Source: Gemmatimonadota bacterium (lineage in GTDB: Bacteria; Latescibacterota; UBA2968; UBA8231). Taken from it: 64,000 nt of DNA. The stretch is from positions 1 through 64,000 of the forward strand of contig JABJJN010000021.1 in the NCBI GenBank assembly GCA_018660835.1, read 5' to 3'. The position numbers were made by a program, and so were the translations under genes. Positions 26,201 through 34,247 of the stretch are shown here, one piece after another; the first letter of the stretch is position 1, and each line of letters opens with the position of its first letter. A model generated the notes under the pieces. The model saw nothing but the letters and a program-made list of their open reading frames with translations. It had not been told where the DNA came from and made no database searches.

Positions 26201-28307
26201 CACGGCGCAGGCATCACGATCTGGCAACGTTGCCGTTGCTCAGGGGGGATTGCCTTGGGGCGAGTATCTATTCGGAGGTGTACCCATCGTCCCAGTGAAT
26301 GGGGATCCAGACGCAGTGCTGGGGGATGATTTTCCCGGACTGGGGGAAGATCCGTGGGGTTTCTGGTGGCGCCTGGTGCGATGGGATGCAACACGCGATG
26401 ACTACGTCTACTACAAGGAGGACGAAGGAATCGCCGGCGATCCGCCAGATTTTGTACCGGGCCTCGGCTACTGGTTGATCCAATGGTGGTCGGTGGAAGA
26501 GAATGGCGAGGTTCTAGGTGATACGGTGACGGTTGATGGGACACCCGTGTCGAGTGCAGACAACTATGAGATCCCTCTGCAGGTGAGCCCGGCAGGTGGA
26601 GGCTTCAACCAGATCGCCAATCCCTTTCTCTTCGATATCGATTTCGCTGACGCCCGGCTGCGCAATGGTCAAGGCCGGGAGTTCCCTTTCTCGGAGGTGG
26701 CAGGTCGAGGTGCAGTTGATGCCTACGCCTATCTCTGGGATTGGGAGGAGCAGGCGTATGTTCCCATCTCGTCCGACACAGGTGGACGGATTCCTGCATG
26801 GCGTGGATTCTGGATTGAGCAGCTGAATCCGAATGTGAATCTCACGCTGGTATTGCCTCCGATAGAAGCTGAATCGGGAGTGAGTCGGCCGCTGGCAGCG
26901 GCTCGTATCGCCGCGGACAACTGGTATGTGGAATTTGCGGTTCGTGGTACGGGAACCTTCGAGGCTCCAGAGGGACCGGTCAATGTTTCGATCCAGGATA
27001 TCAGCAATCGAGCCGGCGTGAAGCCTGAGGCATCGAGGCGTTACGACAGATACGATGCGCGTGATCTGCCCGTGCTCAGTCCCGCCTTTGTCTATGTGTA
27101 TTTTCCCCACGGCGATCCGGAGGATCTCGAGTCAGCCTATTGGCCCGATCGTCCAGCGCGCTACACCTTCGACATTCGCGACGCCGACTGGGATGAGCAG
27201 TCCTGGCTGTTCGTCGTTGAAACGAGTCTGGCGGAGGGCAGTTTCGAGTGGGAGTGGACGAATCCCGATGGTCTGCCCGCAGGCTTCGACCTGCGTCTCG
27301 AGGATGCTGATGCGGATACGGTTATAGTGGCAGACCTGCGACAACTGGGTGTCTATCGATTTCAGGTAGATGTGAATAACCCCCGTCGACTCCGACTGCG
27401 TGCGACCTATGATGATGTGATGGGGGATGTTACGGCGGATCGTTTTGTTGATGCCGAAGACGCCCAGGCCATCCTTCGTCATGCGATCGGCGTCGAGCCC
27501 CTTGAATCCTTCGCTGTTGAAATAGGTGAGGTGACGGGCAATGGCGATGCACCAACATCTGAGTCGGTCTCCGCTCACGACGCGGCGTGGGTTCTTCGTT
27601 TTGAAAAGGGCCTGGTACAGCAACTACCCGCCACGGACGCGGCGGCCGTCACTGGAGAGAGGGCGGTCTTCCTGTCGGAGCCAGCGCAGCAGGTAGATGG
27701 TACTTTCATGGTGCCCCTCAACATCGATCAGGCAGACGGCGTCCTGTCAGGTGAATTCAGACTGCAAATCGATGCGGAGGAACTTGAAGTGATCAGCATC
27801 GAGCCGGGGGCGAGTTTACCGCAGGCGCAGATTGCTGCAACATCCGCTGATAGTGAGTGGCATTTTGCCTTCGCCGATGCCTCCGGCACGACCGGTCGGG
27901 CAGCCCTGGCGCAGTTGCATCTACGTGCATCGATGGCGTACCAGGATGTGATCGACCATGTCGAGCTGACATCTGTCGAGCTCAACGAGGCCGGCGTGGC
28001 CAGCAAGATTGCCGCGGCGCGACCTGAGTCAGCTTTCCTCTATCCGGCGGCACCCAATCCTTTCAACAGCAGCGTGCAGATTCGCTTCGGCTTGCCCGAG
28101 GAGACAGTGCTGAGCCTGAAGATCTACAATGTTCTGGGCCAGCAGGTCCGCGACCTGAGTGCTGGTGCCACATGGCAAGCAGGGATCCATCGCGTCACCT
28201 GGGATGGTCGCAATGATGCCGGACAAGGCGTTGCTAGTGGCATCTACTTCGTGCAGACATCGGCGCCGACATGGCAAGGTGTTCGCAAGATCGCCCTCAT
28301 TCGCTAA
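23265..28307 (+). CDS. Giant secreted parallel beta-helix protein with FN3, dockerin/cohesin-like modules and Por/T9SS-type sorting domain
   Basis: About 1680 residues. A signal peptide (MRWIIRYF opening, cleavage near VAAQ) is followed by a first right-handed beta-helix (~25-370, PbH1/NosD-like Asn-rich turns). Then come a beta-sandwich, a fibronectin III-like domain (~515-615), a second beta-helix (~625-990) and a Trp-rich domain (~1000-1220). A degenerate dockerin-like pair (~1385-1455; GDVTADRFVDAEDA) and a cohesin-like domain (~1465-1580) follow. The C-terminal ~85 residues (NPFNSSVQIRFGLP, LKIYNVLGQQVRDL, GIYFVQ) are the FlgD-like/Por sorting domain of type IX secretion substrates. It probably binds or cleaves polysaccharide at the surface; no catalytic residue is identified. 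A GTG at 23253 is an alternative start. Confidence 0.88.
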   Translation: MRWIIRYFLIVVVAVLLCKPVAAQTTISILQDGSGDVESLVGALGELPNRLNEPYILEFQDSETYEETATVDVRIREGGSLTIRAASGQFPILRSDKNKKAAVILASSGVILEGLVLEGGNKRPGVHIEWSDHHTIRGCVIRGTRQANTAGIYIQGGQNNLVVDNDLTDNRVGIVLFDQADNNVIRNNRIFDNEVRGLWLYKEAAENQILHNSLWHNAIEIHIGNNGKKKDEPGENNQFLHNVVAAASGGTVIHVRREGNPGTLPPNTTSDFNLLFAPAGATFATLDNTTISDLGNWQSVTNADLHSVGTDPLFVDTPNDLHLQSTEGSYHDGAWIADGSHSPGIDAGDATAAVGDETDPNGGRVNLGAYGGTAQASRTGTAGPTFPSGAFNGVVAVTEGLGQHEVSIEISHPSGTESQVRLAWATAEAGPFSAATLAGPVTATQGSPTIDNAATYQLSAIPTVAGSNTVTFRWNSGPDVGRIDGQAWLQVTANDGSNDQETPAVLAVTVDNLAPQGLADLALAEAFSSRARLSWTAATSETRFDAYSIWYGTSAADVEARSGSAIQWSTGQDETLASISTSTTTISGLTRNTTYAAQIWARDNYGNETTDGPIRVETTNLDTIIHYVAASGSNNGVANDPGQPWNSIVRAVNEIPNNLVNAEAAYIVRILDSSSYQGTPTLNNTTDATYNITIDAPGQSPLLQASNNKMGIIIKAAYTIVDGLAIESTNKWGINIVTADHTTIRNCTIFDATGNNVGGLRIHKSSNTRIYDNRIHTNPVGIRISEDADFASLRNNLILMGAGGTRGIFVDKKADADTLINNTIVGFDRGIYFRGPGNNNAGDGHVIRNNIFHDVATGYHLDRELGAIFALLAYNNIDVRDGGNVGSITGTTYATMAEWRTATGAAEGSISLDPQFVDTATDAAQWDLHLKSQAGRWTSGGFVADDVSSPAIDAGHPRDAVGAETAPNGNRINLGVYGGTAQASRSGNVAVAQGGLPWGEYLFGGVPIVPVNGDPDAVLGDDFPGLGEDPWGFWWRLVRWDATRDDYVYYKEDEGIAGDPPDFVPGLGYWLIQWWSVEENGEVLGDTVTVDGTPVSSADNYEIPLQVSPAGGGFNQIANPFLFDIDFADARLRNGQGREFPFSEVAGRGAVDAYAYLWDWEEQAYVPISSDTGGRIPAWRGFWIEQLNPNVNLTLVLPPIEAESGVSRPLAAARIAADNWYVEFAVRGTGTFEAPEGPVNVSIQDISNRAGVKPEASRRYDRYDARDLPVLSPAFVYVYFPHGDPEDLESAYWPDRPARYTFDIRDADWDEQSWLFVVETSLAEGSFEWEWTNPDGLPAGFDLRLEDADADTVIVADLRQLGVYRFQVDVNNPRRLRLRATYDDVMGDVTADRFVDAEDAQAILRHAIGVEPLESFAVEIGEVTGNGDAPTSESVSAHDAAWVLRFEKGLVQQLPATDAAAVTGERAVFLSEPAQQVDGTFMVPLNIDQADGVLSGEFRLQIDAEELEVISIEPGASLPQAQIAATSADSEWHFAFADASGTTGRAALAQLHLRASMAYQDVIDHVELTSVELNEAGVASKIAAARPESAFLYPAAPNPFNSSVQIRFGLPEETVLSLKIYNVLGQQVRDLSAGATWQAGIHRVTWDGRNDAGQGVASGIYFVQTSAPTWQGVRKIALIR

Positions 28308-28310
28308 TTG

Positions 28311-30077
28311 CTATCTGAAGTGTGGAGTTTCCCTCACGTGGTACTCTAGCAGGTGGCCGCGTGCGCCCAGGTAGAACACGCCATCTTCGGGTCCCTCGAT
28401 GATCTGGTAGAGGTCAGGGATGGGCGCCTTGTCGAGGTAGACGACGGTGTCTGTTGTGACGTCGATCTTGAAGACCTCTTGCTGCGTCGTGCCGTAGATG
28501 TCGCCGTCTCTGCCACAGGTCAGGTGGATGATGCCGTGGGCTTCAGGGATCCCCATCAGCGGGGTGCCTGTGCTGTTCATTTCCCAACGCCAGACGACGC
28601 GTCGACGCTTTGGACAGAAGGCGAAGATGACGCCATTGTCGGTTGATCCGTAGACGTAACCGGTGATGGGGCTGCAGGCGAGATTGCCGATGGTGATGGC
28701 GCCCCAGTGGGGGATGCACTCGAAGACGCGCCGATTCTCGCTGGGTGAGAACACGAACAGCTTCGCTTCCGTCGTCGTTTCGATACAACCGCGCCCTCCG
28801 CGGATGCTCGTGCCACCATAGACCCAGTTGTCATCTGACGCGACGGACTGCACTGATTGGTCCTCGTCGCGATGCACGATTCGCTCTTGGGTCTTGGGAT
28901 CGAACACAGCCAGACCCCCACCAGACACGTGATAGTTCGCCCGGCAGCCGATGTAGATGCGGCCATCGGGGCCGACGGTGTATTCGAAGGGGCGATTCAT
29001 CTGATCGCCCAGTTGGCCAAAGTTTCGTGGGTTCGCGTCCTCGTGTTCGCCACTGTGTTCGGGCATCGGATTCCACGATTTCGTCGGGTCGTAGGCGGCG
29101 AAGTAACCGCCACCGTAGCTACCCATATAGACTTTTTCACCGCATGTGATCACGTCGTAGATCTCGCCGCCGCCCCAACCCACCTTGCCCAGATCCTGTA
29201 GGTATTGTTCGGCTGGGTCGTAACGAAAGATGTGCATGGAGATGATCGTGGCGCCGTAGATATCGCCATTGGGGCCGCGATGCAATCCACAGATGTCTGT
29301 GGCGACGGTTGGTTTGTAGTCGATCGTGCGCTCTTCGCCATCCACTGTGTAGACACAGGCTTCCTGGCGGAACGTGCCTGTGACCTGCCGCGTGACACCG
29401 ACTGCCAGTTCTGCGCGCGGCGGGTCATTCTCACCCGAGGCATGGGCAGGTGTTCCGAGTTCTTGATCACCCGCCGTATACAGGACTCGCGTCTTGTCTG
29501 TCGCGGGGTCGTAGGCGACGCGCCCCCCTGGATCTCGCTGGATGTTACAGACGACTTCACCTGTAGCGGCGACATACTGGGGATTGCACCAGATCTGCTG
29601 GTTGGCCAGATGTGGTTCGGGTGCCTGCACGCCATGGTCAGTCCAGGTGTCTGTCTCAACATTGAAGCTGACCAGGTTCGAGCCCGGGTGCGTGCCGATC
29701 CAGAGGACGCCATCTGGCCCGATACACCCATGGTAAAAGCGCTGGTGACTCATGGAGGGGAAGCCGTGATGACGCATGCCATCGGTTGGTGTCCAAGACT
29801 GCAACACGTGACCGTATTCGTACAATCCATGGTAGGTGTGGACAAAGAGAGTGCCATTGCGTGGATCCACGTCGCAGGTGAATTCGCGGCCTGGAATCCA
29901 GTGTCGCTCGATGATTTCACCCGTATCGACGTCGGCGCCGAAGAGAATTGACCCCTCCTGGCCAAACTCGCCACCCCACACAATGTCGACTCCCCGCACA
30001 TCATCGTGAGTTGTCCAACTGCCACCCATCCAACCACCGATAACGGGTCGCCCCAGATCGAAGAATACACCGCCCAT
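28311..30077 (-). CDS. Beta-propeller protein, function unknown
   Basis: A 588-residue protein rich in repeated GPDGxIYxG and FxPxT blade motifs (for example GPDGVLWIGTHPGSN, GPNGDIYGATI, GPDGRIYIGC), as in NHL or YncE-like beta-propellers. No signal peptide is visible. The open frame reaches 30353, but I start at the ATG at 30077, which has AGGAG six bases upstream; the extra N-terminal sequence is promoter region. Its stop lies 3 bp from the beta-helix gene. It is divergent from an enolase-superfamily gene across an operator-like region, suggesting joint control and a role in the same sugar or acid pathway. Confidence 0.78.
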   Translation of the reverse strand: MGGVFFDLGRPVIGGWMGGSWTTHDDVRGVDIVWGGEFGQEGSILFGADVDTGEIIERHWIPGREFTCDVDPRNGTLFVHTYHGLYEYGHVLQSWTPTDGMRHHGFPSMSHQRFYHGCIGPDGVLWIGTHPGSNLVSFNVETDTWTDHGVQAPEPHLANQQIWCNPQYVAATGEVVCNIQRDPGGRVAYDPATDKTRVLYTAGDQELGTPAHASGENDPPRAELAVGVTRQVTGTFRQEACVYTVDGEERTIDYKPTVATDICGLHRGPNGDIYGATIISMHIFRYDPAEQYLQDLGKVGWGGGEIYDVITCGEKVYMGSYGGGYFAAYDPTKSWNPMPEHSGEHEDANPRNFGQLGDQMNRPFEYTVGPDGRIYIGCRANYHVSGGGLAVFDPKTQERIVHRDEDQSVQSVASDDNWVYGGTSIRGGRGCIETTTEAKLFVFSPSENRRVFECIPHWGAITIGNLACSPITGYVYGSTDNGVIFAFCPKRRRVVWRWEMNSTGTPLMGIPEAHGIIHLTCGRDGDIYGTTQQEVFKIDVTTDTVVYLDKAPIPDLYQIIEGPEDGVFYLGARGHLLEYHVRETPHFR

Positions 30078-30143
30078 TGTAGGCTCCTGCATTTGCTCGT
30101 TGCGTGTCGAAGTTCCGAGGGGACGAAGTATAGTGAACCGTCG

Positions 30144-30180
30144 GTGCGCACACATATCCTTCAATGTGCGCACACATATC
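30144..30180. promoter_or_regulatory. Tandem operator: two 15-bp repeats with palindromic core
   Basis: GTGCGCACACATATC occurs twice without mismatch (30144-30158 and 30166-30180), 22 bp apart, about two helical turns. Each copy contains the perfect palindrome GTGCGCAC. The second copy extends to TGTGCGCACA (30165-30174), itself a perfect palindrome. The pair lies in the 259-bp space between the divergent starts 30077 (minus) and 30337 (plus). Two same-face sites are what a dimeric repressor would use. The regulator is not encoded nearby. Confidence 0.72.
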
Positions 30181-30336
30181 GTGCAGCCGATGAGTCTGTT
30201 TCGATCGGTCCGGCTTGACCCAGGGCACAGAACGCCCATTTCTACAGTGGCGATGGCCAGACGTTGCCGAAGTGGGTGATTGCCGAGAGACCGAGATACG
30301 AATGTGTCACGAAGCCACTCTGACGGGAGACATGCA

Positions 30337-31341
30337 ATGAAGATCCGCGACATCGAACTTTTTCAGGTTGATATCCCACCGATTGCTGCGATCGCCAAGT
30401 ATGCGCCGAAGATCTTCGATCTCACATTGTGTCGTGTGCTCACCGATGAAGGACTCGTCGGTCTCGGAGAAGCCCACGGCTTTGTGTCCGATTTTGAAGA
30501 AGCGAAGCGGCGGCTGATCGGTAGCGATCCGTTGGCGGTTGATCCTTTCACACAGGAAGATCCCTTCGAGTGCGCCCTGCTGGATATCACGGCGCAGGCG
30601 GCCGGCTTGCCACTGCACCGATTCTTCGGTGAGCAGGTGCGCGACAAGGTGCCCGTCTCCTATTGGTCGAGGCCCATGGAGCCGGCAGAAACTGCAGCAG
30701 AAGCGGAAGTGGGGGCGCGCCTGGGATTCACCAATCACAAACTCAAAGCACGACCGTGGAATGTCGTCGAGACCGTGCGACTCATGAAGGAGGCCGTGGG
30801 GGCCGACTACAGTGTGGGATTGGATCCGAATCAGAAATTTCGGGAAGTGCACGTTGCGGCAAGATTGGCGCACGAATTGGAGCCATTCGGCACGGTGCAC
30901 AATTTCGAAAATCCCGTGCTCAAGACGCACTATGAATGGTTTCGCATGCTGCGCGAGAAGACCTTCATTCCCATTGCCCTACACGCGCAATCGGCGTCCA
31001 TGGTTCTGAATGCGCTCAAAATGGAGTGTATTGACTACGTTAATCTGAGTGGGTCAGCTCTCGAAATTCGCCATGCCGCTGGCGTTGCGGCAGCGGCTGA
31101 TGTGCCATGCTGGGTGCAACTGGGCGGCCTGTGTATGGGCGTGAAAGCAGCCTACTCCGTCCACCTGCAGGCGACGATCCCCAATGCGACGTTGCCGTGT
31201 GACGAGTTGCCTTTTGTGCGCGTGGCCGATGTCCTCAACGAAGGACTGGGGCTGAAGGATGGGCACTTTGATGTACCTACTGGACCCGGACTCGGCGTGA
31301 CCCTCAACATGGATGTTGTCGAACAGTACCGGGTGGGATAA
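30337..31341 (+). CDS. Mandelate racemase/muconate-lactonizing enzyme family protein (enolase superfamily)
   Basis: A 334-residue cytosolic enzyme. The N-terminal capping domain (MKIRDIELFQVD) precedes the barrel with the KxK motif in HKLKARPW (~146-152), a first metal ligand in GLDPNQKF, a second in FENPV, and a downstream VNLSGSALEIRH strand. The superfamily abstracts a proton alpha to a carboxylate, racemising or dehydrating sugar acids; the exact substrate is unknown. The start at 30337 has GGGAGA seven bases upstream; the longer frame from 30280 lacks this. Divergent from the propeller gene. Confidence 0.88.
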   Translation: MKIRDIELFQVDIPPIAAIAKYAPKIFDLTLCRVLTDEGLVGLGEAHGFVSDFEEAKRRLIGSDPLAVDPFTQEDPFECALLDITAQAAGLPLHRFFGEQVRDKVPVSYWSRPMEPAETAAEAEVGARLGFTNHKLKARPWNVVETVRLMKEAVGADYSVGLDPNQKFREVHVAARLAHELEPFGTVHNFENPVLKTHYEWFRMLREKTFIPIALHAQSASMVLNALKMECIDYVNLSGSALEIRHAAGVAAAADVPCWVQLGGLCMGVKAAYSVHLQATIPNATLPCDELPFVRVADVLNEGLGLKDGHFDVPTGPGLGVTLNMDVVEQYRVG

Positions 31342-31381
31342 CGAACGTTACTGCGTGGGATACATCACCAAGTGAGTAGCG

Positions 31382-32602
31382 CTATTCAGGTTGCAACTGG
31401 GTTAAGACCTGAACTTCTCCATGCAGGGTCCGATGCACAGGGCATCGATCGGCGATTTCGATCAGTCTTGATCGCTGTTCGTCCGTGAGATCGCCACGCA
31501 GCACGAGGTGCCGTTCGATCCGATCAACTTTCCCCGTTGTCGACTCGCATTCGGCGCAATCACTGGCGTGGATCTTGTCGTGCCGCAGGCGCACCTCGAC
31601 GCCCTCAAGTGGCCACTTCTTGTGATCGGCATACATCCTCAGAGTCATGGCAGTGCAGCTGCCTAGTGCGGCATTCAGGAAGTCGTAGGGAGAAGGCCCG
31701 TCGTCGCGGCCACCGACTGAGATGGGTTCATCCGCTAAGAGACCGTGTCGACCCGAACGAATCTGGGTTCCGAAACCTTCCCGCCCAATCTCGGCAGTCA
31801 GCCACTGGGCTCCCCCGTCTGCATCTATCGCGGGTGCCTGAAGGCTGTCGACATATCGATCCGCCCAGTTAGCAATGAGGTCGCCCACGTAGCGTGCGTC
31901 ATCTTCGTTGGTCAGCAGGTGATCGGCCCCATCCAGCGAGATGAAACTCTTCGGGTGACTTGCTGTTGTGTAAATGGTTGTCGCGTGCTCAAGACCGACG
32001 ATTTCGTCCTGCGGCGAGTGGAAGATGAGCAGTGCCTGGGTCAGGTCCCGGATTGTCCTCGTCAGCGTCTGAGATCTGAGATTATCAACAAACTGTTTCT
32101 TGATCTTGAAGGGGCGCCCGGCGAGCGACACGGTAGAGACCCCTTCTGACTCGATTCTGTCGTGCGCCGCCGCGAACAGGGAGGTGACATGAGCCGGATC
32201 AGCAGGTGCGCCGATGGTGACCACTGCCTGCGCCGACTTGATCCTGGTGGCAGCTTCAAGGACCGCCGCACCACCCAGCGAATGGCCTATGAGAATGCTC
32301 GGCGCAGCATCGTGCTCAGTCAGGTAGCCGGCGGCGCAGACCAGATCGTCTACGTCCGTTGTAAAGTTCGTATCAGCAAAGTCACCCTCGCTCTCGCCCA
32401 GGCCGGTGAAATCGAAGCGTAATACGCCGATACCATGTTTGGTCAGTGCATCGCTGATGTGAGCGACGGCTTTCAGATCCTTGCTGCACGTGAAGCAGTG
32501 GGCAAACAAAGCAAAGGCGTGCGGTTTGTCGGGAGGTAAGTCGAGACGTGCTCCGAGTAAGAGGCCGGCGGAGTTGGTGAAGCGGATCTTCTCTGAGCGC
32601 AT
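31382..32602 (-). CDS. Bifunctional alpha/beta hydrolase - OsmC family protein
   Basis: A 406-residue fusion. Residues ~1-255 are an alpha/beta hydrolase: nucleophile elbow GHSLGG (~105), acid in HSPQDEIVG and His in DGADHLL. Residues ~270-406 are an OsmC/Ohr domain with the two peroxidatic cysteines in LGSCTAMTLRMYA and ADRCPVHRTL. OsmC proteins reduce organic hydroperoxides. This fusion is known in other bacteria and may release and detoxify lipid peroxides. The start at 32602 has AAGG seven bases upstream; the longer open frame to 32995 overlaps the divergent gene. It converges on 31341. Confidence 0.88.
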   Translation of the reverse strand: MRSEKIRFTNSAGLLLGARLDLPPDKPHAFALFAHCFTCSKDLKAVAHISDALTKHGIGVLRFDFTGLGESEGDFADTNFTTDVDDLVCAAGYLTEHDAAPSILIGHSLGGAAVLEAATRIKSAQAVVTIGAPADPAHVTSLFAAAHDRIESEGVSTVSLAGRPFKIKKQFVDNLRSQTLTRTIRDLTQALLIFHSPQDEIVGLEHATTIYTTASHPKSFISLDGADHLLTNEDDARYVGDLIANWADRYVDSLQAPAIDADGGAQWLTAEIGREGFGTQIRSGRHGLLADEPISVGGRDDGPSPYDFLNAALGSCTAMTLRMYADHKKWPLEGVEVRLRHDKIHASDCAECESTTGKVDRIERHLVLRGDLTDEQRSRLIEIADRCPVHRTLHGEVQVLTQLQPE

Positions 32603-32894
32603 CAATTGACCTTCGGGATGGAGAGGCTGGCGCTGGATCGGGGTGGAGTTCCACACCTGATCGAAGATATGGTGCTGATTCACTCGCCAGCGGACGGGAC
32701 GCAAGGGCGGTGGCACGAGAGTTTGACGTCGGTAGCCGCGCAACGATTCGCTTACTACATTACAACCATGGCGCTGGAGGGCGCTGCTACGTCCGCGGAA
32801 AGGCCACAGGCCACCTCCACTCGCACCACCCACATCGTCACCTTCTTTCTGCCTAGATGCAGCGGACATCGGGCGCCACGAAAGAGGGGACTCT

Positions 32895-34175
32895 ATGTCC
32901 AGCCGTGATCTTCCGCACCAGCCGTCCTTGCGCCACCTCAAGCAGGAGGCCAAGCAGTTCCACAAGGCACTGCAAGACGGCGACCCATCCACCATCGATC
33001 AGATTCGCGAGGGGCTACCTCGCCTGAAGCCGGATTCTGCCGTCGACGATGTCACGTTGATGGAGGCTCAGCACGTTCTGGCGCGAGAATACGGATTTCG
33101 TGAATGGCCCGCTCTGGCTGCCGCCGTTGAACTCGAGTTTGCGCAACTCGCCGCGCTTTCCAGTGCAGATACTCAGCGCCTCCTGCGCGAAACGGACCAG
33201 AAAGACCTGGTCACGGCCCTCAAGCTGACCACGGACGACGTCAAACGGCGAATGCTCACGGTCATGTCGGCGAGAGTGAGTCGCTTCATTACGGAGGAGA
33301 TGGCCTTCGTCGATCCGCCCGAGGCTGAGATACTTGCTGTCCAGGAGCGTATTCTCACTCAGGTCCGTCTCCTTGCCAGGGATGAAGCGATCACCTGGCC
33401 CCTTAGTAGCGACACAACGCCACCAGAGGATGAGGAACTTGATCTTGAGCCGGCCCTTGCTCGCGTCATTTCTCGATCTCTATCGCTGCTGAGCCTGAGT
33501 GAAGTGCATGAACTGATCCACGAACTGTCAGCACGAGCGCGGGCCAATGGGATCATGTCCCTGGAGGTTGCGGCCAAGGCTGCGACGGACCCGTTCATTC
33601 AAGAGGGGTTACGACTCCTCGTGGACGGTACGGAACCGGCCCTGCTGGCAGACTTTCTCAAGACACGCATACGTGCCATCCTTCAGCATCTCGAAAATCG
33701 CCAGCTGGTTATCCTCGAGGGAGTCGTGGCGATCTGTGCTGGCGACAATCCACAGATCGTGGCGCACAAACTCAGCGCAGTTTACCAGGTCGACTTCAGT
33801 CGTGTCACTGAACCTTCCGGGGCCTCGATAGAGGATCTGCAGGCACACTTAAGGGTGGCACCTGCCTCAACGCTGAATCTCGATATGTTGACAAATCTGC
33901 TCGTCGATCTGTCTGATCTGGCACGACGAGCAGGTTTGCCTACACTCGCACCACTGGCACAGGACATAGATGATGCGATGCTGTGCGAGGGGGTGAAGTA
34001 TCTGGCGACTGAACGAAGTATGCAGGAGATCGTCGAAACCCTTGAAGCTCACAAGGAGTCGGCCATGTCCCAGACGCAGGCCCGCTTGCAGGTGTTCACG
34101 GCGGGGCTGACGGCGATACAGGAAGGGAAGAAGGGGGCGGAATTGGACGTCGCCATGGGGCAGGTCGAGCAATAG
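32895..34175 (+). CDS. Soluble fusion: adaptor domain, FliG C-terminal-like domain and two MotA cytoplasmic-like domains
   Basis: A 426-residue protein with no hydrophobic helices. Residues ~8-80 form a domain (SLRHLKQEAKQF, then REYGFREWPAL) that also heads the ankyrin protein at 53518. Residues ~85-168 follow the FliG C-terminal pattern: QRLLRETDQKDLVTALK, then ARVSRFITEEM, then AVQERILTQVRLLARDEAI. Residues ~203-290 resemble the cytoplasmic parts of MotA (GIMSLEVAAKAATDPFIQEG, LRLLVDGTEPAL, LEGVVAICAGDNPQIV) with the membrane helices absent. Residues ~331-424 look like a second, diverged copy (LSDLARRAGLPTL, GLTAIQEG). No flagellar genes are nearby. Assignments come from remembered family patterns. 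GAGGGG precedes the ATG. Confidence 0.75.
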   Translation: MSSRDLPHQPSLRHLKQEAKQFHKALQDGDPSTIDQIREGLPRLKPDSAVDDVTLMEAQHVLAREYGFREWPALAAAVELEFAQLAALSSADTQRLLRETDQKDLVTALKLTTDDVKRRMLTVMSARVSRFITEEMAFVDPPEAEILAVQERILTQVRLLARDEAITWPLSSDTTPPEDEELDLEPALARVISRSLSLLSLSEVHELIHELSARARANGIMSLEVAAKAATDPFIQEGLRLLVDGTEPALLADFLKTRIRAILQHLENRQLVILEGVVAICAGDNPQIVAHKLSAVYQVDFSRVTEPSGASIEDLQAHLRVAPASTLNLDMLTNLLVDLSDLARRAGLPTLAPLAQDIDDAMLCEGVKYLATERSMQEIVETLEAHKESAMSQTQARLQVFTAGLTAIQEGKKGAELDVAMGQVEQ

Positions 34176-34193
34176 GCGGTAGAGCCGGGCACC

Positions 34194-34238
34194 TGTCGTG
34201 GCAGGCGTTGCCGTGACAGGCGTCGTCGTGACAGGTGT
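34194..34238. repeat. Three imperfect 15-bp tandem repeats
   Basis: TGTCGTGGCAGGCGT, TGCCGTGACAGGCGT and CGTCGTGACAGGTGT lie end to end in the 72-bp space between the FliG/MotA-like gene and the convergent VOC gene. CACCTGTC near the left end and GACAGGTG at the right end could also pair as a hairpin, so it may help terminate transcription. There is no T-run. Confidence 0.5.
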
Positions 34239-34247
34239 TTGGCCAGC

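Noticed and set aside
30144..30180. Direct repeats considered as a CRISPR fragment
   Set aside because: Only two copies with a 7-nt spacer and a palindromic core; no cas genes. An operator explains it better.
32895..34175. Considered as evidence for a flagellar gene cluster
   Set aside because: No other flagellar, motility or chemotaxis gene is nearby, and membrane helices of MotA are absent, so it is treated as a repurposed soluble protein.
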